63,727 nt of DNA, from positions 1 to 63,727 of the forward strand of contig JAJDYJ010000066.1 in assembly GCA_022822865.1 (NCBI GenBank). The letters run 5' to 3'. This DNA comes from Pseudomonadales bacterium (GTDB lineage: Bacteria > Pseudomonadota > Gammaproteobacteria > Pseudomonadales > Pseudohongiellaceae). The translations under genes and the position numbers were made by a program. This document shows, in pieces, positions 33,137-41,302 of the stretch. The notes beneath the pieces were generated by a model that ran no database searches, was not told the origin of the DNA, and was given only the letters and a program-made list of their open reading frames with translations. Position 1 is the first letter of the stretch. Each line of letters starts with the position of its first letter.

Positions 33137-34999
33137 TCAAAACCGCATGCGGGCGCCGATACTGCCCGAGCGCCCGGGGGCGCCGTAGCCGAGAATCTGC
33201 TGGTAGTGTTCATCGAGCAGGTTTTCCAGCCGGGCGAACAGTTCGACTCGCCCGGATATGCGATAGCGGCCGGTCAGATCGAAACGGGTCCAGTTTTCCA
33301 CGCCGCCGCCGCCGCCGAAGCTTGGTTCGGAACCGTTGTGTCTCAATAGCAGCCGGCCCGAGAAGGCGCCTCCATCGTTGTAATCCAGGCTCAGGTCGCC
33401 GCTATGCCTGGGCACCTGTATCAGCGGATTGCCGGCGCCGTCCGTTGCGTCGATAAAGGCATAGGCGGCATTCAGGCTTAGCGAGGATGAAAGCGTGACG
33501 CCGCCATGGATTTCGGCGCCTCTGGAATCGACGATGGCGATGTTCTCGTAGCGGCCTTCGGCAAAGGCGTAGTTGATCATGTTCTCGGTCGACTGGCTGA
33601 ATGCGGTCACGCCGAACAGAACGCGGCCATCCGCGGCTTGCCATTCAAGGCCGGCGTCGAAAGCCGAGGACGATTCGGGCTTGAGACCGGGACTCGGCTC
33701 GCTGGCGCCGCAACAGAAGAACGTCGACTGGAACAGCGTCGGCGCCTTGAAACCGTCGCCCCAGCTTGCGCGCAGAATCAGACCGGGATTCAGGCTGATC
33801 GCCGCCCCGAGCCGCGCGGTCAACTCGGAGCCGAAACGTTCGTGACGGTCCGAGCGCAGGCCTCCGGTCAAGGTGACGTTCGCCGCGGGCTTGAATTCAT
33901 GCACCGCGAACAGGCTGTCGATTGCGATTTCATCGTCGAAGGCCTCGGTCTGTTCGCGTTCGGCGCCCAGGGCCAGCGTATTGCTTTCGTCGATGGAAAG
34001 CGTGCCCTGGTAGCGATAGACCGCGCGCCGGCCCTTGGCGCTGAACGTGGCGGCGCCGCCGCTGAAATTCTGCCGGTCGATCGAAGAATGTCCCGCCAGG
34101 AACAGATGTTCGAGCCTGCCGTCGAGGACCGGCAGCGAAAGCGAGACATTGGCGGCGGTTTCTTCCGTCTCGCTGTTTTCGTCGCCGTCGGCGATGCTGC
34201 CCTGGGCGCCGAAACGGTAACTGTCGAAATCCGTGTCCGCTTCGGTGGCCAGGAAGTTGGCCCGCAGGCGCGCGCCTTGCGCAAGACTTGCGAGGTTCAG
34301 GCCGCCCCTGGCCGACAGGGTGCGGGATTCATAGCCGTCACGTTCGGTATTGCCATTGGCTTCGTCGGCCCTGGATATGCCGTCGCTCGACATGGCGCTT
34401 GCCGCGAGTCTGAAGTCTCCGGCCGCACCGGCGGACCCGAAGGAGGCTCCGCCGTGACTCGTCGCGAACGAACCGAAATCGGCGTACATGCTGCCCTCGG
34501 TCCCGGATTCGGGCTCACGGGTAACGATCGAGACCACGCCGCCGATGGCGTCGGAGCCCCAAAGCGACGATTGCGGTCCCTTGAGAATTTCGATCCGCTC
34601 GATCATGCCGGCGTCCATGCGCGCGAAGTCGTAGCCGCCGCCGGGCGTGGACGGGTCGTTCACCGGCACCCCGTCAACGAGCACCAGGGTCTGCTCACTG
34701 GCGCCGCCGCGGATGCGCACATTCGCAACCCCGCCACCCCCCCCGTTCTGGTTCACGGTGACCCCGGGCGCCGCGGCCAATGCGTCAGCCGCGAAATTGA
34801 ATCCGAGCGCTTGCAGTTCTTCGGCATCGATGATGCTGACGCTCGTTCCGGTTTCGGCGGAAAGCTGGCCGAGGCGCGTGCCTTCGACCACGATTTCGCT
34901 TATGACTTCGCCTGGATCGGCGGCGCCGGTCTGGGCGGAAACGGGTAAGTAAACGAACTGGCTGGCGATAGCCCAGATTGCCTTGAGAAAAGTTTGCAT
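33137..34999 (-). CDS. btuB: TonB-dependent vitamin B12 receptor
   Basis: Outer-membrane cobalamin receptor of 620 aa, close to E. coli BtuB (614). The ATG at 34999 has GGGAGAG upstream and a signal peptide ending LPVSAQ; longer starts overlap the leader. After SEIVVEGTRLG (TonB box region) the plug shows VSIIDAEELQALG, VRIRGGASEQTLVLVDGVPVNDP and RIEILKGPQSSLWGSDAIGGVVSIVT, closely BtuB-like. The barrel ends in Phe (GARMRF) after RLENLLDEHYQQILGYGAPGR. Its mRNA leader carries a cobalamin riboswitch, so B12 sufficiency should shut the operon off. Confidence 0.93.
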   Translation of the reverse strand: MQTFLKAIWAIASQFVYLPVSAQTGAADPGEVISEIVVEGTRLGQLSAETGTSVSIIDAEELQALGFNFAADALAAAPGVTVNQNGGGGGVANVRIRGGASEQTLVLVDGVPVNDPSTPGGGYDFARMDAGMIERIEILKGPQSSLWGSDAIGGVVSIVTREPESGTEGSMYADFGSFATSHGGASFGSAGAAGDFRLAASAMSSDGISRADEANGNTERDGYESRTLSARGGLNLASLAQGARLRANFLATEADTDFDSYRFGAQGSIADGDENSETEETAANVSLSLPVLDGRLEHLFLAGHSSIDRQNFSGGAATFSAKGRRAVYRYQGTLSIDESNTLALGAEREQTEAFDDEIAIDSLFAVHEFKPAANVTLTGGLRSDRHERFGSELTARLGAAISLNPGLILRASWGDGFKAPTLFQSTFFCCGASEPSPGLKPESSSAFDAGLEWQAADGRVLFGVTAFSQSTENMINYAFAEGRYENIAIVDSRGAEIHGGVTLSSSLSLNAAYAFIDATDGAGNPLIQVPRHSGDLSLDYNDGGAFSGRLLLRHNGSEPSFGGGGGVENWTRFDLTGRYRISGRVELFARLENLLDEHYQQILGYGAPGRSGSIGARMRF

Positions 35000-35129
35000 T
35001 TTCGGCTCTCCCTGCGCCGCGAAAACCGTCACGACGCGAATCAACGACATTCGTTCAAGCCAGGGCATGTGCCCCGGTCTCAAACACTCTGGTGTCGTTT
35101 CTGGAAAAGCCTGCGAAGCGCATTCTTTC

Positions 35130-35162
35130 CGCCCGCGGAAGACTGGTCCCGGTCTTCGGGCG
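35130..35162 (-). promoter_or_regulatory. stem-loop downstream of riboswitch, possible expression platform
   Basis: Nested inverted repeat CGCCCG...CGGGCG enclosing GAAGAC...GTCTTC lies just 3' of the riboswitch aptamer in the btuB leader. It is followed by GAAAGAATGC rather than a U-run, so an intrinsic terminator is unlikely. It may instead act as an antiterminator or translation-control stem. Confidence 0.5.
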
Positions 35163-35164
35163 AA

Positions 35165-35350
35165 CGACGCGATGGCAGGTCTCCTGGCTTACCGATCAGC
35201 ATTTGCGGCCGCCTTCCCGGAGCATGCTCCAGTGGCGCTGAGGCCGAAAATTCCCGGTTTACAGTTGCGGGCACAGCCACGGATTCACACCGTGTTCCCA
35301 ATGCCGCCGAAGCCGGCGGCTCCATCTGTCCGGCAGTGTGCCGGGCTCGC
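35165..35350 (-). promoter_or_regulatory. Cobalamin (AdoCbl) riboswitch
   Basis: Read on the minus strand, the region contains the hallmark cobalamin-riboswitch elements in order. GGGAACACGGTGTGAATCC (about 35299-35281) comes first, then GGCTGTGCCCGCAACTGTAA (about 35279-35260), and finally the B12 box AAGCCAGGAGACCTGCC (35190-35174). It precedes btuB by about 170 nt and would repress the btuBFCD operon when cobalamin is plentiful. Boundaries are approximate. Confidence 0.95.
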
Positions 35351-35417
35351 GATGCGGAGTCAACCGGCTTGCGATGTCTGCGTTCTTGCGGAATCCGAAT
35401 TCCTTCGGCGCAGGCTC

Positions 35418-36674
35418 CTAGGTCACCGATGGCTTGTCGTAGACTTCCTCGTCGAACTCGTCTTCCCATTTCGCCACCAGGGTGGAAACCGCGAGGTCGC
35501 CGCAGACGTTTACCAGGGTGCGCCACATGTCCAGCGGGCGGTCGAAGGCGAGGATGAAACCGACCACTACGGCGATCTGTTCCGGAGTCATGCCGAAAGT
35601 TTCCATGACCACGGCCATCAGGAACAGCGAACCGCTCGGCACCGTCGGCGTTGCGATGGAAACCAGCGCGCCGGTGAGTATGATCACCAGGTAGTCGGCG
35701 GCGGTCAGATCGAAACCGAATACCTGGGCGCCGAAAATCGAAACGATGGCGACGTACACCGCGGTGCCGTCCATGTTGACCGTCGCGCCGACGGGCAGCA
35801 CGGTCGACGCCACGACCGGGCGAACGCCGAGATTGTTTTCGGCCACCGTCAAGGAGACCGGCAACGTGGAAGTGCTCGACGAGGTGGAGAACGCCACCAG
35901 CAGTGCCTCCCGTATGCCGAGGATGAACTTCAGCGGCGACAGCTTCAGCGCGAAGCGCAGGATCAGTGCGCCGTAGACGACGATCATCTGAATCAGGCTG
36001 CCGATGAGCAAGGCGGCGGCCACGGCGAAGACGTCCAGGAACGCGGTGAGGCCGAGCGTTCCGGAGACCCATGCGATCAGCGCGAACACGCCGAAGGGGG
36101 CGACTTCCAGCACCCAGCCGGTGATGCGCAGGACTACCGCGACGCCCACGTCGAGCAATTCGGTTACGGGCCTGGCCGACTCGCCGACTGCGATCAGGCC
36201 GATGCCGAGCAATATGGAAAAAAAGATGACCGCCAGCACATTGCCTTCCGCCAGGGCGGCGACGGGATTTGCCGGAATTATCGACATCAGCCGTTCGGCG
36301 ATGGGTACGGCTTCCTGCACCGTGCCGGGCACGGCATTCGACAGATCGGCGCCCACGCCAGGCTGCATGACGACCGCCAGCGCCACGCCGATGCCGATGG
36401 CAACGATGGAGGTCGCCAGAAACAGCAACACGGTCTTGATGCCCAGGGAGCCAAGCTTGGAAGGGTCTCCCATCGACGCCACGCCGCTGACCACGGTGAA
36501 GAACACGATGGGGACGATCAGCATGCGGATCAGGCGTATGAACAGATCGCCCAGCCACAGGATGTTTTCGCTTCCCGGACCCCAGAGCGAGCCGACGATC
36601 ACGCCGAGCGCCATGGCGCCGACGATTCTCTTCCACAATGCGATCCTGAACCAGGCGGCGAGGGCATTGGTCAT
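35418..36674 (-). CDS. Dicarboxylate/glutamate:cation symporter (DAACS family)
   Basis: Secondary transporter of the GltP/DctA family, 418 aa with eight or so membrane spans. Diagnostic motifs are FSTSSSTSTLPVSL (serine-rich re-entrant loop), VLPVGATVNMDGTA (the NMDGT cation motif) and TPTVPSGSLFLMAVV. It imports acidic amino acids or C4-dicarboxylates with Na+ or H+. The exact substrate cannot be told, though glutamate would suit a genome that also carries PutA nearby. AAGGAG lies about 7 nt before the ATG and a perfect 12-bp palindrome about 20 bp upstream. Monocistronic. Confidence 0.92.
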   Translation of the reverse strand: MTNALAAWFRIALWKRIVGAMALGVIVGSLWGPGSENILWLGDLFIRLIRMLIVPIVFFTVVSGVASMGDPSKLGSLGIKTVLLFLATSIVAIGIGVALAVVMQPGVGADLSNAVPGTVQEAVPIAERLMSIIPANPVAALAEGNVLAVIFFSILLGIGLIAVGESARPVTELLDVGVAVVLRITGWVLEVAPFGVFALIAWVSGTLGLTAFLDVFAVAAALLIGSLIQMIVVYGALILRFALKLSPLKFILGIREALLVAFSTSSSTSTLPVSLTVAENNLGVRPVVASTVLPVGATVNMDGTAVYVAIVSIFGAQVFGFDLTAADYLVIILTGALVSIATPTVPSGSLFLMAVVMETFGMTPEQIAVVVGFILAFDRPLDMWRTLVNVCGDLAVSTLVAKWEDEFDEEVYDKPSVT

Positions 36675-36693
36675 GAGTTTCTCCTTGTTAGTC

Positions 36694-36705
36694 GAGGCGC
36701 GCCTC
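36694..36705. promoter_or_regulatory. palindrome upstream of symporter, candidate operator
   Basis: GAGGCGCGCCTC is a perfect 12-bp palindrome 20 bp upstream of the leftward symporter ATG, in the 147-bp divergent gap with the ferredoxin-NADP reductase gene. It is a possible operator; in GC-rich DNA chance occurrence is not excluded. Confidence 0.35.
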
Positions 36706-36821
36706 AGGCAAGACTATAGAACTTGTGGCGACGGGGCCAGCCCAGGTCATGAATGGCAATGATCGAAGCAGTTCAATTATCATGACGCCTTTCCCGTTTC
36801 CGGACCTCAACGGCACATGGC

Positions 36822-37565
36822 ATGGCGCAATGGATTGAAGGCACGATAGTTTCGAACCAGCGCTGGACCGAGAACCTGTTTTCCATCAAGGTCGAGGCCG
36901 ACGCGGAGAAATTCATCGCCGGACAGTTCACCAGCCTGGCGCTCGATATCGACGGTCAGCGCGTGGCGCGGCCGTATTCCTATCTCAACTCGCCGGGGGA
37001 GCGGCCGCTGGAATTCTTCATGTACCGCATCGTCGACGGAGCGCTTACGAGCGCCTTGATCGATATGCGGCCGGGTGAGAAAGTCTGGGTCAAAACGCCC
37101 GCCAACGGCTTTTTCGTGTTGCGGGAGATACCGCCCTGCGACGACATGTGGATGCTCGCCACCGGCACCGGGATTTCCCCCTACTTCTCGATTCTGAATA
37201 CCGACGAGCCCTGGCGGAGATTCAAGCGAATCGTGCTTGTGCACGCGGTGCGCTGGGAGGTCGATCTGCGTTATCGGGAGATAATCGATTCGCTCAGGGA
37301 AAAGTACGGAGACCGTTTCGCGTTTCAGGCATTCGTCAGCCGCGAGCAGGCGCCGGGAACAATCCATGGCAGGATTCCCGCGTCGGTCACGGACGGGGAA
37401 CTCGAGCGCCGCGCGGGTATCGAGGCGACGCCGGAAAAATCCCATTTCATGCTATGCGGCAATCCCGATATGGTCCGCGACACTACGGAAGCGCTGAAAG
37501 CGCGCGGATTCGCCAAGAACCGGCGGCGGACGCCGGGGCATGTGACGACCGAGAACTACTGGTAG
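36822..37565 (+). CDS. fpr: Ferredoxin-NADP+ reductase (Fpr-type)
   Basis: FAD-dependent ferredoxin/flavodoxin-NADP reductase, 247 aa, close to E. coli Fpr (248). FAD contacts are RPYSYLNSP; the nucleotide-binding stretch is MLATGTGISPYFSIL; FMLCGNPDM and the C-terminal ENYW with aromatic end are typical of the bacterial subclass. It supplies reduced ferredoxin or flavodoxin for iron-sulfur and stress systems. It could also feed electrons to the corrinoid activator encoded at 15390, which is speculation. Tail-to-tail overlap of 10 bp with the amidase gene. Confidence 0.93.
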   Translation: MAQWIEGTIVSNQRWTENLFSIKVEADAEKFIAGQFTSLALDIDGQRVARPYSYLNSPGERPLEFFMYRIVDGALTSALIDMRPGEKVWVKTPANGFFVLREIPPCDDMWMLATGTGISPYFSILNTDEPWRRFKRIVLVHAVRWEVDLRYREIIDSLREKYGDRFAFQAFVSREQAPGTIHGRIPASVTDGELERRAGIEATPEKSHFMLCGNPDMVRDTTEALKARGFAKNRRRTPGHVTTENYW

Positions 37566-39196
37566 TCCGCCGCCGGCCGGCGCGCCATGGTCAGCCGTTC
37601 GAACTCGGCGCCGATGTCGATCAGATCCTGCTCCCGGAACGACGGCGCGATCAGCGTCAGGCCCACGGGGCGGCCGTTATCGCGATAACCGGCGGGGATG
37701 GTCAAGGCCGGGAAATTGGCCAGCGCCGCCACGCCGGCGTGCATGTTGTTCAGCGACAACAGCACATCGAGATCGTGCTGGCTGAACAGGTTCTCCATTT
37801 GCAGGCGGGCGTAGGACTGCAATTCCGCGCGCAGGGCTTCCAGTTCTTCGGCGCTGTAGTCCAGTTCCGCCATCATGTCCACCTCTTGCTGGCCGTAAGG
37901 CATTCTGGTCCGGTCTTCTAGATTGAACGCGCGCAAGTCGTGTACCGAGGAGATTTCGACTCCGGCATTTGTATAGGTCGCCAGATAGGCCGCGAGATCG
38001 CGCACCATCTCGGCGCCGAGAAATTCGCTGAACGATTCCGGGCTTTCCCAGGCGAAGGACACCACTTCGGCGATAGCGCCGCCGGCAATCAGCCGCTCGG
38101 CCGCCTCGTTGTAGAAAGTATCGTCAGCAAGCGACTCGAATATGCCGAGGCGCTTGCCGGCCAGTTCCGTCAGCCGGTATTCCAGCGCCAGGTCTTCGGC
38201 CAGCCGCGGCATGGCGAAATCATTCTCGTCATAGCCCGTCATGGCGTTGAACAGCGCCACGACGTCCGCCACCGAGCGGGCCATGGGGCCGGTGGTGTCG
38301 AGCGTGGCGGAAATGGGCACTACGCCCGAGCGGCTCAGACTGCCCGTGGTCGGTTTCAATCCGACCAGGGAATTGGCGCTCGCCGGCGAGAGAATCGAGC
38401 CGGAAGTCTCCGAGCCCACTGCCGCGACGGCATATTCCGCGGCTATCGCGGCGCCGCTGCCCGAACTCGAACCGCCGGTGCCGAAGACCAGCCTGCCATA
38501 GGGATTAAGCGTCTGGCCGCCCATCGCGCTCCAGCCGGAAGGGCAGTCGCCGCAAAAGAAATAGGCCCATTCGCTGAGATTGGCCTTGCCGAGAACAATC
38601 GCGCCGCGCTCGCGCAGCCGTTCGGTGATGAAGGCGTCATCGGCTTCGTTGGCCGCCAGGACAACAGCGCCGGCGGTGGTCGGCAGGCCCGCCGCGTTGA
38701 CGTTGTCCTTGAGCAGAACCGGCATGCCGAATATCGGATCGTGGTTTCCACCGTGATCGCCGTCCCGCTCCCGCGCCTGTTCGAGGGCCGCGGGATTGAG
38801 CGAAATCACCGCGTTCAGATAGCGCGCGGGATCGTTTTCGGTCTCGCGAATGCGGTAAAGATAGAACCGGGTCAGGGACTCGTAACTCAATTCGCCATCG
38901 TCCACGGCCTGTTGCAACTCATCGATGGACGCGCCGAGCACCAGTGGTTTCAGCGCTTCGTATCGTTCCGCGCCGAAGGCGGCCAATTCCGCCTCGAACC
39001 CGGCCCACAGCGCCGCTCCGCGCTGATGCGGCGAGCGCAGCAACTGGTAATGCATGCGCTCGTTTTCGAGCTGCGCCAGCACGGCAAGGTCCGCGGCCTC
39101 GTCATAGGAGGCCCACGGATCGGAAGTTTCCTGCGCGAAGCAGGCAACGAAGCTGCATGCCGTAAGCAGCAGGCAGGAAAAATGCAAAGTCTTCAT
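37556..39196 (-). CDS. Secreted amidase-signature family hydrolase
   Basis: Amidase-signature enzyme of 546 aa with an N-terminal signal sequence (HFSCLLLTACSFVACFAQ), so exported and possibly lipid-anchored. The Ser-cisSer-Lys machinery is recognisable: Lys in PVLLKDNVNAAGLPTTAGA, the Gly/Ser-rich GTGGSSSGSGAAIAAEYAVAAVGSETSGSI with both serines, and GLKPTTGSLSRSGVVPIS. It hydrolyses an unidentified amide. It begins 17 nt after the efflux permease stop and may be the last gene of that operon. Convergent with fpr. Confidence 0.88.
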   Translation of the reverse strand: MKTLHFSCLLLTACSFVACFAQETSDPWASYDEAADLAVLAQLENERMHYQLLRSPHQRGAALWAGFEAELAAFGAERYEALKPLVLGASIDELQQAVDDGELSYESLTRFYLYRIRETENDPARYLNAVISLNPAALEQARERDGDHGGNHDPIFGMPVLLKDNVNAAGLPTTAGAVVLAANEADDAFITERLRERGAIVLGKANLSEWAYFFCGDCPSGWSAMGGQTLNPYGRLVFGTGGSSSGSGAAIAAEYAVAAVGSETSGSILSPASANSLVGLKPTTGSLSRSGVVPISATLDTTGPMARSVADVVALFNAMTGYDENDFAMPRLAEDLALEYRLTELAGKRLGIFESLADDTFYNEAAERLIAGGAIAEVVSFAWESPESFSEFLGAEMVRDLAAYLATYTNAGVEISSVHDLRAFNLEDRTRMPYGQQEVDMMAELDYSAEELEALRAELQSYARLQMENLFSQHDLDVLLSLNNMHAGVAALANFPALTIPAGYRDNGRPVGLTLIAPSFREQDLIDIGAEFERLTMARRPAADYQ

Positions 39197-39213
39197 GTTA
39201 ATGATTGTCCGGC

Positions 39214-40569
39214 TTACTCGTGCCGCAAAGCTTCGACCGGATCCATGTCGGCGGCTCTCATGGAAGGATATATGCCGAAGATTACACCAATCATCGCGGA
39301 AATGGAGAAGGCCAGGATCGGCGCCACCGGGGTGACGATCGTGGTCATGCCCCAGAAGGTCGAAATGAAGAAGGGAATGGTGATGCCGAGCACGACGCCG
39401 ATCAAGCCGCCCACGGCGGAAAGAATCACCGCCTCAACGAGGAACTGGGTGACGATGTCGGCCTTGCGCGCGCCGAGGGCGCGGCGAATGCCGATCTCCC
39501 GGGTCCGCTCGGTCACGCTGGCAAGCATGATGTTCATGATGCCGATGCCGCCGACGAGCAGCGATATGCCGGCGATGGCGCCGGCGACGATCTGGTCGCG
39601 CAAGGCGCTTTCCTCGGCCTGGCGCAGCAGGGCGAGGGGAATCTCGATGGTGTAGTCGACGTCCCGGTGCCTGCGCTGAAGAATCTGGTCGATCACTTCA
39701 CCGATGGCGATGACGCTTTCCTGGTCTTCGACCTGGATTACCGCCTCATGCAATTCCACGGTCTCGGACTCCACGCCGCCGGCGGTCTGCCGGGTCGTGG
39801 TTTCGCCGAAGCGGCTGCGGGACGAGGTCAATGGAATGAATACCCGCGCCGGGGCCGAGTTGGAAGCGCCGGCCTGGTTCTGACCGAGGTTCGAGAAGCC
39901 TTCCGATTCCATGATGCCGACCACATCGTAATAATCGCTGTCGATGCGAACCGACTGACCGAGGGGGTTCTCGATCGGGAACAGTACATCGGCCGCTTCC
40001 TGGCTCAATACCACCACGTTGTCGTGATCGCGCATTTCGGAATCGCTGAAAAAGCGGCCGTCCCGCAGGTCGTAATTGCGTGAAACCGGATAATCGACCG
40101 CGGTGCCGACCACATCGGCGTTCATGCTGTGGCCGAGGTTCCAGACGTTCTTCTTGACGATGCGCGAGGAGACCACATTGCTCACGCCGGGTATGGTGTC
40201 GCGGATCGTCTGGATGTCGGCGTGGGTCAGACCGTAGACGATGGCCTGGGGCGGACCGAAGCCCAGCCGGGAGGTTTCCTCGACCTCCGCCGGCTTGACG
40301 CTTTTCACCAGGATGTTGTTCGCGCCGAGGTCGCGGAATTGCTGCTGGGCCTCGAAGCTGGCGCCTTCGCTTACAGCGAGCATGGCGATCACCGCCGCCA
40401 CGCCGATGACGATGCCGAGTACCGTGAGCATGGAACGCAGGCCGTGGGAGAAAATGCTCTTGACGCCGAGCCGGGTAATCTGGCTTACGCGCCAGCCGAA
40501 TCGGGATTGCCGTTCGCCTTGCCGGCTCTCGGGCGCCGGCGGCAGACTGTCAAACACCCATTCGTTCAT
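39214..40569 (-). CDS. MacB-type ABC efflux permease (FtsX/MacB_PCD)
   Basis: Mechanotransmission-type ABC permease, 451 aa. It has an N-terminal membrane helix (LTVLGIVIGVAAVIAMLAVSEGA), a large periplasmic MacB_PCD domain (about 90-300) and three C-terminal helices with the family motif LVGGIGIMNIMLASVTERTREIGIRRALGA. Unlike E. coli MacB the ATPase is a separate gene, which overlaps its start by 20 bp. It works with the adaptor and TolC-like protein encoded upstream to extrude a substrate, possibly a peptide or toxin, from the periplasm. Confidence 0.9.
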   Translation of the reverse strand: MNEWVFDSLPPAPESRQGERQSRFGWRVSQITRLGVKSIFSHGLRSMLTVLGIVIGVAAVIAMLAVSEGASFEAQQQFRDLGANNILVKSVKPAEVEETSRLGFGPPQAIVYGLTHADIQTIRDTIPGVSNVVSSRIVKKNVWNLGHSMNADVVGTAVDYPVSRNYDLRDGRFFSDSEMRDHDNVVVLSQEAADVLFPIENPLGQSVRIDSDYYDVVGIMESEGFSNLGQNQAGASNSAPARVFIPLTSSRSRFGETTTRQTAGGVESETVELHEAVIQVEDQESVIAIGEVIDQILQRRHRDVDYTIEIPLALLRQAEESALRDQIVAGAIAGISLLVGGIGIMNIMLASVTERTREIGIRRALGARKADIVTQFLVEAVILSAVGGLIGVVLGITIPFFISTFWGMTTIVTPVAPILAFSISAMIGVIFGIYPSMRAADMDPVEALRHE

Positions 40570-41290
40570 CTTGTTCCACCCTGCCGTCGAGCAGCCGGAT
40601 GCGGCGGCTCGTGCGTTCGGCGAGTTCGTCCGAATGGGTCACCAGAATCAGGGTCTTGCCCGCCTTGTGCAGTTCGTCGAACAGATCGAGAATTTCCATT
40701 CCCGAACGCGAATCGAGATTGCCCGTGGGCTCGTCCGCGAGAATGATCAGCGGATCCATCGCCAGCGCCCGGGCGATCGCCACGCGTTGTTGCTGGCCGC
40801 CGGAAAGCTCGAAGGGCTTGTGATGGATACGGTCGGCGAGACCCACGCGCTCGGCGAGCTGGTACGCGGCGCGATGGCTGTACGCCTGGGAAAAGCCCTG
40901 GTAGAACAGCGGCATCTCGATGTTTTCGAGCACGTCGAGTTGCTGGATAAGGTTGTAGGACTGGAAGATGAAGCCGAGCCGCGCGCCGCGGATCAGCGAC
41001 AGTTCGTCGTCCTTGAGTTGCGAGGTGTCCTCGCCGCCGAGGTAATAGGTTCCGGTCGTGGGCCGGTCGAGGCAGCCCAGGATGTTCATCAGCGTCGACT
41101 TGCCGCAACCCGAAGGCCCCATGATGCTGATGTAGTCGCCGCCGTAGAAGTCGAGCGAGATGCCGTGCAGCACCTCGACGGCCAGTGAGCCCATGTAATA
41201 GGTCTTGGAGACATCGGCCACCGAGGCGACGCGGAGATTCTGCCCGGGCGGTCTGGTCGCGTTCTGTTTGCTGGCCTGGAGAGCAGGCAT
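40550..41290 (-). CDS. MacB/LolD-type ABC transporter ATPase
   Basis: ATPase of 246 aa. Walker A is IMGPSGCGKSTLMNILGCLD, the Q-loop GFIFQSYNLI, the signature LSGGQQQRVAIARAL, Walker B LIILADEPTGNLD, and the H-loop ILVTHSDELA. It pairs with the MacB-type permease just downstream and starts 12 nt after the adaptor stop. A short N-terminal extension of about 20 residues precedes the catalytic domain. Confidence 0.93.
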   Translation of the reverse strand: MPALQASKQNATRPPGQNLRVASVADVSKTYYMGSLAVEVLHGISLDFYGGDYISIMGPSGCGKSTLMNILGCLDRPTTGTYYLGGEDTSQLKDDELSLIRGARLGFIFQSYNLIQQLDVLENIEMPLFYQGFSQAYSHRAAYQLAERVGLADRIHHKPFELSGGQQQRVAIARALAMDPLIILADEPTGNLDSRSGMEILDLFDELHKAGKTLILVTHSDELAERTSRRIRLLDGRVEQDERMGV

Positions 41291-41302
41291 GACGGTTGCG
41301 GT

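Noticed and set aside
35130..35162. Rho-independent terminator after the riboswitch
   Set aside because: The stem is followed by GAAAGAATGC on the transcript, not by a run of U.
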